The notes below the pieces were generated by a model. That model was not told the origin of the DNA. It searched no databases and saw only the letters and a program-made list of their open reading frames with translations. From Granulicella sp. WH15 (GTDB lineage Bacteria > Acidobacteriota > Terriglobia > Terriglobales > Acidobacteriaceae), in contig NZ_CP042596.1 in assembly GCF_009914315.1 (NCBI RefSeq), positions 4,092,001 to 4,156,000 on the forward strand: a DNA stretch of 64,000 bases, written 5' to 3'. Both the position numbers and the translations under genes were made by a program. Shown piece after piece: positions 8,732-19,186 of this stretch (within the stretch, counting starts at the first letter, position 1; the number at the start of each line of letters is the position of its first letter).

Positions 8732-8746
8732 TAGACCGGTCGGTTA
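8732..8746. promoter_or_regulatory. TetR-type operator candidate upstream of the SDR gene
   Basis: Contains TAGACCGGTCGGTTA, whose core ACCG-GT-CGGT is palindromic. The same layout recurs upstream of the tetR gene (9395-9408) as TAGACTGGTCAGTT with core ACTG-GT-CAGT. The two sites differ by a C-to-T in one half and the matching G-to-A in the other, so symmetry is kept. Confidence 0.6.
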
Positions 8747-8790
8747 GTAGATTCAGAAAACTTACACCTCTTCTAAAAACCGCGTGAGCG

Positions 8791-9369
8791 CTACTTTTTC
8801 AGTAACACCTGAAAGGCAAAGTGCATGAACGTATCGAGCGGCGCATCGCTCTTCTCGGCCTTCGAGCGCACCAGGGCGCCCTCCCAGCTATTGAGCAGAA
8901 AGGCAGCAAGCTGGTCGGCCTTGGTGCTTCGCGGCAGATCGCCTCGCTCGATAGCCGAGCGCAGCAACACGGCGATCCCTCCCTGCCAGTTCGTAAAGAT
9001 GCGGCTCAGCAGCGATTGAATCGTGTCGCTCTGCGCGGCCACCTCCAGGCTCAGGTTTCCCAGCATGCAGCCGTTGTACGGGCCGTTGTATCCAGCGAGA
9101 GAGACCATCTCTTCGAAGTAACGCCGCAGCCGCTTCAGAGGCGGCGTCTCCTCATCTTCGAGAAAGCCTCCCAGCCTGCGGTTCTCCTGTGCGGCATAGC
9201 GCTCGAGCACCTCTTTGGCGAAGGCCTCTTTACTGGGAAAGTAGTGATAGAACGAACCCTTGGGAACACCGGCCTGGTCGAGAATCTCCTTCACCCCGGT
9301 TACGGTGTAGCCCATCGCATAGATGCGATCGAGCCCGACCTCAATCAGATGTTCGCGTGTCGTCTGCAT
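8791..9369 (-). CDS. TetR/AcrR-family transcriptional repressor
   Basis: Start at ATG 9369 (MQTTREHLIEVGL), with GAAGGA close upstream; an upstream GTG is less likely. 192 residues. The DNA-binding domain is clear: GLDRIYAMGYTVTGVKEILDQAGVP... then KGSFYHYFPSKEAFAKEVL. The C-terminal ligand domain contains CMLGNLSLEVA, seen in regulators related to NemR/AcuR (family knowledge, approximate). Matching palindromes upstream of this gene and of the SDR gene downstream suggest autoregulation and control of the SDR. Confidence 0.9.
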   Translation of the reverse strand: MQTTREHLIEVGLDRIYAMGYTVTGVKEILDQAGVPKGSFYHYFPSKEAFAKEVLERYAAQENRRLGGFLEDEETPPLKRLRRYFEEMVSLAGYNGPYNGCMLGNLSLEVAAQSDTIQSLLSRIFTNWQGGIAVLLRSAIERGDLPRSTKADQLAAFLLNSWEGALVRSKAEKSDAPLDTFMHFAFQVLLKK

Positions 9370-9394
9370 GGTGATCCTTCGCTCCACAGGGCAA

Positions 9395-9408
9395 TAGACT
9401 GGTCAGTT
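9395..9408. promoter_or_regulatory. TetR-type operator candidate upstream of its own gene
   Basis: TAGACTGGTCAGTT lies 26 bases upstream of the tetR start. It shares the pattern TAGACYGGTCRGTT with the site at 8732. Confidence 0.6.
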
Positions 9409-9445
9409 CCAACTGCATCTCATTTCACAGATGCTTCCTTACCCT

Positions 9446-9802
9446 TCAGGGATTCGCCCCGCGGCTTTTCTTGCCCGACGCCTTGCCGTTCTTCTCGAGC
9501 CGCAGCTTCCAAGCCGTACGCAAGGCTCCCGTGAGCACCTCTTCGCTCGCCGCCGACAGCCGGATGTGCGTCGCTCCCATGCTCCCCCAGCCACCCGCGA
9601 CAGGCACAAAGACCTCCGGCTGCTCGTCGACAAACGCCGCCTGCTGCTCGGGTGAGAGCAGCAAATTGCCATACCCCTGACCGGCAGAGGCAAGCGTGGC
9701 AAAGATGCGACCACCCACGCGGAAGTCCGGCGAGCCCATGTGCGCGCTCTCCTCAGCACCTGCAAGACTCAGCGCAATGCGGCGAAAATCATCCACGGTC
9801 AT
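9446..9802 (-). CDS. MmcQ/YjbR-family protein (DUF419)
   Basis: Start chosen at ATG 9802 (MTVDDFRRIALSL), which has AAGGAG five bases upstream; an extension of 29 codons is possible but has no support. 118 residues with the MmcQ/YjbR (CyaY-like fold) pattern: LPGAEES-like LAGAEESAHMGSPDF, GRIFATL, LLLSPEQQAAFV, then a WKLRLEKN segment and a Lys-rich tail. These proteins have a double-wing DNA-binding-like fold but no established function. Divergent from the thioredoxin-like gene at 9925. Confidence 0.85.
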   Translation of the reverse strand: MTVDDFRRIALSLAGAEESAHMGSPDFRVGGRIFATLASAGQGYGNLLLSPEQQAAFVDEQPEVFVPVAGGWGSMGATHIRLSAASEEVLTGALRTAWKLRLEKNGKASGKKSRGANP

Positions 9803-9924
9803 CGGCGCTCCTTCTGCACAAACAGAAGTCGGTTTACGTGCCCATGATAGATTGTTCTCGATCTCTGCACTTGCTTCACCACGAACCATCCATTCCCCGC
9901 TGTGGCCTTTCGGGAGGTAACACT

Positions 9925-11013
9925 GTGTCGATTCACTCTGCCTTGAAGCTGTCCTCTGCTCTTGCCCTATTGCTCGCGCTCACCCATACGTCTGGAGCGC
10001 AAACGCCCGTCTTCGCAGGCCCCACCGATCCACGCGCGATCCAAGCCTATCAGGAGGCCACGGAGTTCGAGAAACATCGCAACGTCGTCTTCGCCCTCGA
10101 TAACTACAGGAAGGCCGACAAACTCGACGGCAACAAATGCGCGGCCTGCGCCCTTGCCGTTGTGAAGGTGGCCGTGGAGATCGGTGACTTCAAGGCCGCT
10201 GACGCCGCATCGCAGGAGCTGATCGCCCTCTCCACCACGCCGGAGCAGCAGACCAAGGCTCACCTGTCACGCGCCCAGATGCTCCTCGCCATGGGCCAGA
10301 ACAAGAAGAAACCGGAGTGCTTTCAGCAGGGCGCGGCCGAGACCGACCTGGTGCTCGCCACCAAGCCGAACGACGCCACCGCGCTCTACCTGAAGGGCAC
10401 CTGCCTGGCCTTCGAGCAGCACGATGACGACGCCCGCAAGGTCTTCGGTCAACTGACCACGGAGATGAAACCCGGCTCGGTCGACTACACCCGCATTACC
10501 CGCTTCGCCGAGCGCCCCGAACTGGCGCGAGCCCGCATGGCCCCGGCCTTCCGCGTCACCACGCTGGACGGCAAGCGCGTCTCGCTCGACGAGCTGAAGA
10601 ACAAGGTCGTCCTCATCGACTTCTGGGCCACCTGGTGCGGCCCCTGCCGCGAGGCGCTGCCCCACATGCAGCAGATCGCCAAAAAGTTCGAGGGCCAGCC
10701 CCTGGTCATCCTCAGCATCAGCCTCGACAAAGACGAACAGAAGTGGAAGGAGTTCGTCGGCAAGAACAACATGACGTGGCTGCAATATCGCGACAACGGC
10801 TTCAACGGCTCCATCGCCACCAGCTTCGGCGTCCAGTCGATCCCCCACACCTTTACCATCGACAGCGACGGAGTCCTACAAGACGAGAAGATAGGCGACG
10901 GCTACATTGAGGGCAAGCTGAAGAAGCTCATCGCGCAGGCCGTGCAGAACGAGGCCAAACAGCGCGAGGCGGCCGCACCGGTTGCATCCGGCACGACCGC
11001 CTCGCAGCAGTAG
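9925..11013 (+). CDS. Secreted TPR-like protein with C-terminal TlpA thioredoxin domain
   Basis: GTG start at 9925, preceded by GGGAGGT seven bases away; the frame is open upstream but without a site. 362 residues. Signal peptide (ALALLLALTHTSGAQ), then helical repeats resembling TPRs over ~30-190 (YQEATEFEKHRNVVFALDNY, YLKGTCLAFEQHDDDARKVF), then a TlpA/ResA-like thioredoxin domain from ~195. This has FWATWCGPC with redox Cys238 and Cys241 and the cis-Pro region QSIPHTF. Probably a periplasmic thiol-disulfide reductase. The C-terminal tail is Ala/Gln-rich. Convergent with gcvP, 11 bases apart. Confidence 0.88.
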   Translation: MSIHSALKLSSALALLLALTHTSGAQTPVFAGPTDPRAIQAYQEATEFEKHRNVVFALDNYRKADKLDGNKCAACALAVVKVAVEIGDFKAADAASQELIALSTTPEQQTKAHLSRAQMLLAMGQNKKKPECFQQGAAETDLVLATKPNDATALYLKGTCLAFEQHDDDARKVFGQLTTEMKPGSVDYTRITRFAERPELARARMAPAFRVTTLDGKRVSLDELKNKVVLIDFWATWCGPCREALPHMQQIAKKFEGQPLVILSISLDKDEQKWKEFVGKNNMTWLQYRDNGFNGSIATSFGVQSIPHTFTIDSDGVLQDEKIGDGYIEGKLKKLIAQAVQNEAKQREAAAPVASGTTASQQ

Positions 11014-11024
11014 CTTCTCCGCAG

Positions 11025-13922
<2,898 letters not shown>

Positions 13923-13970
13923 GAACGCACACTCCCCGTCGCGCCGGCCTTCAAGCCGGATCGCGCATGT

Positions 13971-14157
13971 GCCCCTTCTGTCTCTTTGCCTGAGATCATT
14001 ATCCCGTCGGCGGACACCCGCGCCGGGCTGTTCGCTCCAGCGGTGCCTCTCTCCAGAAGTCTGTTTGCCCACGCGGTCCTTCTGCCTGAGAGTTTCCGGG
14101 GCGGTTGCTCCTTCGGCGCCGGACTAGGTTGCAAGTCCGATCTCTCCCGCGCGTGAC
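13971..14157 (-). ncRNA. Tandem glycine riboswitch upstream of gcvP
   Basis: Read on the minus strand, two aptamers follow one another. The first opens with GGGAGAG and has GCCGAAGGAGCAA, AACTCTCAGGCAGAAGGACCG. The second opens with CTGGAGAG and has CCGACGGGATAAT, ATCTCAGGCAAAGAGACAG and then AAGGGG. These are the conserved core elements of the two aptamers of the glycine riboswitch. The 3' end lies ~48 bases before the gcvP start. Between them is a short hairpin (CCGGC..GCCGG near 13944-13959) just before the ribosome site, a possible expression platform. Glycine binding normally switches gcv genes on. Confidence 0.93.
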
Positions 14158-14315
14158 AGGGCCTGTTTCGGCAAGTAAACGAGACAGAGCCTACTTAGAA
14201 TCTAGTCGGAATCCCGAGCCGAGGCAAACCGGCTGCGGGAAGTGCGCAAGTCAGCTTGAGATCAATTACTGCAAGCTCGCTTTTAATTACCTATTAGCAA
14301 ATCGCGTTCAAATTA

Positions 14316-14342
14316 GTTGATTGCCTGTTAGCATCAATCAAC
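14316..14342. promoter_or_regulatory. 8-bp inverted repeat upstream of the EVE-nuclease gene
   Basis: GTTGATTG (14316-14323) and CAATCAAC (14335-14342) form perfect arms separated by 11 bases, ending 46 bases before the ATG at 14389. This spacing suits an operator for a dimeric regulator or a leader hairpin. The flanks are AT-rich, unlike the surrounding chromosome. Confidence 0.4.
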
Positions 14343-14388
14343 TCCAGATACAGCTTGTATTCCTCCGCTCTAGCCCGAAAGAAAATAC

Positions 14389-15321
14389 ATGACGACTTCA
14401 CGCAAATACTGGGTTGTATCCCCAAACGTTGACAATAAAAATCGGACAGTGAGTGAATGGATACAAGCGAGTGTCAGATGGCAAGCGGCATTCATGGGGT
14501 GGCACCCCGACGACCAAGATCACAAGCTCGGCCCTAAGTTTGCACACGAAATCCGTCCTGGCGACTTGATTCTCATTGCCCGACGCTACCGCAAAGAACC
14601 ACAAATAGTCGGTTTTGGGATTGTTGTGGAGGAATTCAAAACACATCTCAGAGGCTTCGAACCTCCTCAGTCCTTTGGGTCACTGCGCCAACTCGATCCT
14701 TTTGTTCCAATGAGCCACCCGCCAAAGCATCCCCCTTTTATCAATGATGCCCTCAACCACACTGCCTCGCTACGTCAGCTCCATCCCGAAAATAATCATG
14801 TACATAAAGAACTGTGCGACTGGATGGAAAGAAAACTTGCAATTAGCAATGCCGCAGCTCCGAAAGAGTATTTGCAAGAAATAACGTCAAGAGTTCAACT
14901 GCGATCACTTCCAAACGACGCACAACTTGAATATCAGGTCAGAACTCTTCGTTCGGTTAAACAGGCCATAAAAAAGGAAGCTGATCTGGTCATTCGCTAT
15001 CGACAGTGGCTAGAACGCCAAGATCGTGAACTACAAATCTTCAAGAGCGACGGAATTCAGTGCGATTCTTACGAACAAACTCGCAAGAATCTTATTGAAG
15101 CGAAATGCTCCGCTAAAAGGGAATACATCCGAATGGCAGTAGGTCAACTGCTCGATTATGCATTCCAAGCAAAGCATGATCTTGGTAATTGTCATAAGGC
15201 AATTCTCCTACCTGAAAAACCGGATGCTGCTATTTTGGAATGGCTCAAGTCACTTGAAATCAGCGCAATATGGGAAGAGAATTCGGTATTTTTAGATAAC
15301 TTGGATGGCCAATTTACCTAA
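14389..15321 (+). CDS. Predicted modification-dependent nuclease: EVE/PUA-like domain plus PD-(D/E)XK-like domain
   Basis: 310 residues. The N-terminal ~100 residues look like an EVE/PUA-like reader: YWVVSPNV, a Trp-rich segment (VRWQAAFMGWHPDD), and the barrel core IRPGDLILIARRY...QIVGFGIVVEE. A linker helix region follows to ~200. The C-terminal part has a PD-(D/E)XK pattern: Glu197, Asp226 in GIQCDSYE, then NLIEAK (Glu237, Lys239), and REYIRMAVGQLLDYA with Gln253 and Tyr257. EVE-type domains read modified bases and are often joined to restriction nucleases, so a type IV-like role against modified phage DNA is my inference. One sampled 60-base line (14401-14460) has only 26 G/C, far below the neighbours, which suggests transfer. 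No partner gene is adjacent. Confidence 0.65.
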   Translation: MTTSRKYWVVSPNVDNKNRTVSEWIQASVRWQAAFMGWHPDDQDHKLGPKFAHEIRPGDLILIARRYRKEPQIVGFGIVVEEFKTHLRGFEPPQSFGSLRQLDPFVPMSHPPKHPPFINDALNHTASLRQLHPENNHVHKELCDWMERKLAISNAAAPKEYLQEITSRVQLRSLPNDAQLEYQVRTLRSVKQAIKKEADLVIRYRQWLERQDRELQIFKSDGIQCDSYEQTRKNLIEAKCSAKREYIRMAVGQLLDYAFQAKHDLGNCHKAILLPEKPDAAILEWLKSLEISAIWEENSVFLDNLDGQFT

Positions 15322-15372
15322 TTACTTTTACTCATCGAGACTAGATCGGTAATCTCAAGTCGGCTTTAAACA

Positions 15373-15405
15373 GTGAAGGAGCGTTCCTTAGGAACGCTCC
15401 TTCAC
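15373..15405. terminator. Perfect 15-bp hairpin between convergent genes
   Basis: Arms GTGAAGGAGCGTTCC (15373-15387) and GGAACGCTCCTTCAC (15391-15405) with a 3-base loop. It sits between the converging EVE-nuclease and ybiT genes and can serve both directions. No strong T-run follows on either strand. Confidence 0.65.
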
Positions 15406-15427
15406 CCAATCGGCCCAGCCGCAGCGA

Positions 15428-17065
15428 CTACTTCGAACTCATCGCCAACTGCTGCTGATACTCCTCGTACGGCCCCTTGTGGTCGGTGATGTGGAAGTTC
15501 GTCGGCCCGCCCTCAAAGTGCCAGATCCGCGTTCCCGCCTCTTCGATCAGGTCCTGGTCGTGCGTCACCAGAAAGACCGTGCCCTCATACTTCTGGATCG
15601 CCTGGTTCAGCGCGTTGATGCTCTCGAGATCCAGGTGGTTCGTCGGCTCGTCGAGCACCAGGATGTTCGGCTTCTGCAGCATGATCTTGCAGAAGAGCAG
15701 CCGCGCAGCCTCTCCTCCCGACAGCGCATCGGTCTTCTTGTTGCCCTCTTCGCCGCGGAAGAGCATCTGCCCCAGGATGCCGCGGATCTCCTCCTTGGTC
15801 GCCTGCGGATCGTACTGGTGCAGCCAGTCCGAGGCCGTCATGCCCAGTTGGATCGAACCCTTGTGGTCCTGCGCGAAGTAGCCGATCTGCGCCTCGTGCC
15901 CCCACTTCACCTCGCCCGAGTCGATCGAGACATCCTTCTCCTCGATCCCCGGCCCGTTGGCCAGCAGCGCCTTCAGCAGCGTGGTCTTGCCCTGTCCGTT
16001 GCGCCCGATCAGGACGACCTTCTCGCCGCGGCCCACCATCGCCGAGAAGTTGTTGATGACGTGCTCGGTCTTGCCGTCCTTCTGGACGTAGCTCTTGTTC
16101 ACGTTCTCGAACTCAAGCACCGTCTTGCCTGAAGGCCGCACCAGGTCGAAGCGGATGAACGGACGCGCGATGTTCGAGCGAGCCAGCTCGCTGGTGGCCA
16201 GCCGCTCGACTTCCTTCTTACGCGAGTTCACCTGGCTCGAACGCGTACCGGCGGAGAAGCGCGCGATAAAGTCGTTCAACTGCGCAATCTTCTTCTCGCG
16301 CTGCTCGTTCTGGCTCTCGATGCGGGTGCGGATGCTGGTCTTCTGCAACACCATGTCGTCGTAGCCGCCGTTGTAGACGATGATCGTCTCGTAGTCGATA
16401 TCGGCGATGTGCGTGCACACGTTGTTCAGGAAGTGCCGGTCGTGCGAGATGGTGATGACCGTGCCGTTATAGCGGTTCAAAAAGTCCTCAAGCCAGTGGA
16501 TCGAGTCGAGGTCGAGATAGTTCGTAGGCTCGTCGAGGAACAACGCCTCGGGCTGGCCGAAGAGTGCCTGACACAGCAGCACGCGGACCTTCTGGCCGCC
16601 CTGCAGCTCGCTCATCTTGCGCTCGTGCAGCTCGTCGGGAATGTCGAGCCCTTGCAGCAGGATGGCCGCATTGGCCTCGGCCTCGTAGCCGTCCTCGTCT
16701 CCGACGATACCCTCAAGCTCGCCCAGACGGCTGCCATCCTCGTCCGTCATCTCGGGCTTGTTGTAGATGATCTCGCGCTCTTCCAGCGCCGCCCACAGGG
16801 CCTTGTTCCCCATGATGACCGTGTCGATCACCCGGTACGCATCGAAGGCGTACTGATCCTGCGAGAGCACGCCGAACTTGCGCGGGCGCACCACGGTGCC
16901 CTTCTGGGCGTCGAGCTGGCCCGTCAGCACCTTCATAAAGGTCGATTTACCCGCGCCGTTAGGCCCGGTCAGGCCGTAGCGGCGGCCGTCCGTAAAGGTG
17001 ACCGAGACATCCTCGAAGAGGAGCTTCTGGCCATAACGCATTGTGACATTCGAGACGGAAATCAT
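15428..17065 (-). CDS. ybiT: ABC-F family ATPase, YbiT-like
   Basis: 545 residues with two ABC ATPase modules and no membrane segments. Walker A motifs are GPNGAGKST (34-42) and GRNGQGKTT (second half). The Walker B/ABC-F signatures are DEPTNYLD and DEPTNHLD. The first signature loop is LQGGQ instead of LSGGQ; the second is LSGGE. The start MISVSNVTMRYGQKLLFEDV, the VIDTVIMGNKALW segment and the linker FIARFSAGTRSSQ closely match the YbiT branch. ABC-F proteins act on the ribosome, binding the E site and relieving stalls. The specific job of YbiT is not settled. Monocistronic, ending at a strong hairpin. Confidence 0.93.
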   Translation of the reverse strand: MISVSNVTMRYGQKLLFEDVSVTFTDGRRYGLTGPNGAGKSTFMKVLTGQLDAQKGTVVRPRKFGVLSQDQYAFDAYRVIDTVIMGNKALWAALEEREIIYNKPEMTDEDGSRLGELEGIVGDEDGYEAEANAAILLQGLDIPDELHERKMSELQGGQKVRVLLCQALFGQPEALFLDEPTNYLDLDSIHWLEDFLNRYNGTVITISHDRHFLNNVCTHIADIDYETIIVYNGGYDDMVLQKTSIRTRIESQNEQREKKIAQLNDFIARFSAGTRSSQVNSRKKEVERLATSELARSNIARPFIRFDLVRPSGKTVLEFENVNKSYVQKDGKTEHVINNFSAMVGRGEKVVLIGRNGQGKTTLLKALLANGPGIEEKDVSIDSGEVKWGHEAQIGYFAQDHKGSIQLGMTASDWLHQYDPQATKEEIRGILGQMLFRGEEGNKKTDALSGGEAARLLFCKIMLQKPNILVLDEPTNHLDLESINALNQAIQKYEGTVFLVTHDQDLIEEAGTRIWHFEGGPTNFHITDHKGPYEEYQQQLAMSSK

Positions 17066-17152
17066 AGGTTTTCTCTTATTTTACAGGCATTTCGTCGTAC
17101 TCATCGAGCCGGCATCTAAAAGCTTGAGTCTTCCGTGAAAAATCCCGCCGGA

Positions 17153-18385
17153 TCAGGCCTGGTTCGATCCACCACCGGGCGGAGCATCCGCCAGAGGGTT
17201 GGATGGCAGAGCTGGAGCAACAACCCGCATCCCCAGCCACCGCTCCAGCCGCATACGCACCGCGTCCGTGCGGAACTCGGTCATCAGAGCCAGTAGATAG
17301 GCATAGAGGAGCACTACAATCATCAGAATCGCCCCGTAAAAAAACGTCAGGCCACTCGGATGCCAACGTGTATCCCCAATCACCAGCGAAGCCAGCAACA
17401 CCAGAAAAGGCGTATGCGAAGCATAGAGTGTGAACGAGAAGCGAGCCATCTCGCGAGAGCCTCGCACACCCCACGCCCCAGGACTATAGCGATCTTTGTC
17501 CGACTTCAAGAGCCACAGGTACAACAACGTCGCAATCGTCAACAGATAATCGTCCACTAAATGGTTAGCTGGGTAGTGACCGAGCAGAAAGAAGATCGGG
17601 AAATACACCAGGGTCGCAATTATCCGAATCCTCCTGCCATTGACCGGAGAAAGAGATGGCCCATCCACTTTGAACAGAGCCACTCCAGCCAGCCAGATGG
17701 GAAAGGAAAACAGGATTGGTTCCCGCACCAGCCAGGCCACTGCAACCAGCAGCACTCCGCACAGCAGTCGTCTCCATAGAACCGTCCGCGGCCAAACGGT
17801 AACCAGCGCCAGGGGGAACAGCAGGTAATACCAGAACTCATACGCGAGACTCCACAACGCGCCGTCGGTCCCATACATCGTAGTCAGGATGCCCTGGAGA
17901 AAGAAGAGATTGCTGAAGAAAACGTGCGGCGCAAGCGCTTCGGCGACATGGCCGATCATGTGATTGTGGTCCTGCCCAGCGTAGAGCAAGGGCGCGTGCC
18001 CCAGGTGCATCCCCAGCGTGTCCCAGGCAAGACACAGCAGCAGCGCCGGAATCAGCACGATCCAGAGGCGAACAAAACGCTTCAGCAGATAGTCCTTCCA
18101 CGACCACTGCGACCTCTCCATCGCGCGCAGAACCGTGCCCCCGATAAAGTATCCGCTCAGCACAAAGAAGAGGATGACAGCCGGATGCCCCGCGCCGCTC
18201 AGCGCGTACGGCAGAAACATCCAACGGCGATAAACGGTTACGTCAGGGAAGTCGATGAAGTACAAATTCCGCAGGTGCTCGATCAGGACAAGCAATGCAG
18301 CCACTCCGCGCAGCAGATCGAAGTGTACTGAAGCCCATGTGTCGACGAAGCGCGTTGTAAGGGGACGGCTGCTGGACAGGCTCAA
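17153..18385 (-). CDS. Acyltransferase 3 family membrane protein (OafA/YrhL-like)
   Basis: 410 residues with about ten predicted membrane helices. The N-terminal signature FDLLRGVAALLVLIEHLRNL carries the conserved Arg and His of acyltransferase-3 proteins, and VILFFVLSGYFIGG is the next conserved block. These proteins move acyl groups (often acetyl) from the cytoplasm onto sugars of O-antigen, exopolysaccharide or peptidoglycan. No glycan genes are adjacent, so the acceptor is unknown. The base composition is slightly lower in GC than ybiT. Confidence 0.88.
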   Translation of the reverse strand: MSLSSSRPLTTRFVDTWASVHFDLLRGVAALLVLIEHLRNLYFIDFPDVTVYRRWMFLPYALSGAGHPAVILFFVLSGYFIGGTVLRAMERSQWSWKDYLLKRFVRLWIVLIPALLLCLAWDTLGMHLGHAPLLYAGQDHNHMIGHVAEALAPHVFFSNLFFLQGILTTMYGTDGALWSLAYEFWYYLLFPLALVTVWPRTVLWRRLLCGVLLVAVAWLVREPILFSFPIWLAGVALFKVDGPSLSPVNGRRIRIIATLVYFPIFFLLGHYPANHLVDDYLLTIATLLYLWLLKSDKDRYSPGAWGVRGSREMARFSFTLYASHTPFLVLLASLVIGDTRWHPSGLTFFYGAILMIVVLLYAYLLALMTEFRTDAVRMRLERWLGMRVVAPALPSNPLADAPPGGGSNQA

Positions 18386-18488
18386 AGGGCTTTCCCTGGG
18401 GAGGATGTCATCTACAGAAAATAAACCATGTTGCTTCGAAACGAGACACTATTCACATTCTAAATGGCCTTCTCTCAGCCACACAACG

Positions 18489-19004
18489 TCAGCCCTGCCC
18501 GATCAACACACCCGCCGCAAAGACCAGCCCGCCGCCCACGATCACCTGCAAACACGAGAGCGCGAAGCTCGTCTTCATGTACCGGTAGCGAATCCACGAG
18601 ATCACGATCAGCTCGATCCCCACCACCAGATAGGCCAGCCTCAGCGCCGCATGAACGTTCGGCAGCAGGAACGGCAGCGTGTGCAGGAAGCCGCCGAGAA
18701 AGGTCATGAAGCCGGTGATCACGCCGCGCACCAGAGGCTTGCCGCGCCCCGTCAGCGAGCCGTCGTCCGACAGCCCCTCGGAGAACGCCATGCTGATCCC
18801 CGCGCCTACCGCCGAGGCCGCGCCGATCAGGAAGACCGTATGCGAGCTGTGCGTCGCAAACGCAGTCGCAAAGATAGGAGCCAGCGTCGACACCGAGCCA
18901 TCCATCAGGCCGGACAGCCCCGGTTGCACCACCTGCAGCACGAAGCTCTTCTCATCGCTGGCAATGGCGGCCAGATCAGGCAGATCGGGTATCAGGTCAG
19001 ACAT
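18489..19004 (-). CDS. VIT1/CCC1-type transporter domain protein, short form
   Basis: 171 residues from ATG 19004 (MSDLIPDLPDLAAIASDEK). The protein is nearly all one VIT-type membrane unit of about five helices: GLSGLMDGSVSTLAPIFATAF (the DG..STL metal-site helix), GISMAFSEGLSDDGSLTGRG, then FMTFLGGFLHTLPFLL. It resembles the membrane half of MbfA, in which a ferritin-like domain precedes the VIT domain; that domain is absent here. I infer manganese or iron efflux/storage across the inner membrane. It lies downstream of the helicase gene with a repeat block between them. Confidence 0.72.
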   Translation of the reverse strand: MSDLIPDLPDLAAIASDEKSFVLQVVQPGLSGLMDGSVSTLAPIFATAFATHSSHTVFLIGAASAVGAGISMAFSEGLSDDGSLTGRGKPLVRGVITGFMTFLGGFLHTLPFLLPNVHAALRLAYLVVGIELIVISWIRYRYMKTSFALSCLQVIVGGGLVFAAGVLIGQG

Positions 19005-19039
19005 GCGTTCCAGTCTACCGCCGTACCTTCCAATAAAAC

Positions 19040-19186
19040 CTGTCCTGCCGGACAGGCCTCCTGCGCGGAGGGCGGTCACTTCGTGACTTTCACACTTGTC
19101 TTGCTGACTCAAAAAGCAAAGGTCCTCCCGCTGGTCGGAAACAAGCTTCCAACCAATGGGAGGACCTCAAATTACACGAAGTGCTT
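19040..19186. repeat. Composite intergenic repeat, modules C' + B, with A remnant at a stop codon
   Basis: C' (GTCCTGCCGGACAGGCC, then GCGCGGAGGGCGGTCACTTC) is joined to a shortened B (arm GGTCCTCCCGCTGGTCGGAA at 19121; other arm ending TGGGAGGACC at 19166). Next to the helicase stop is a short A remnant read on the minus strand as TAAGCACTTCGTG. The C' variant otherwise occurs only at 55.5 kb, inverted. Confidence 0.85.

Noticed and set aside
14041..14157. GcvP upstream start giving a 1015-residue protein
   Set aside because: The additional N-terminal codons would translate the glycine riboswitch aptamers.
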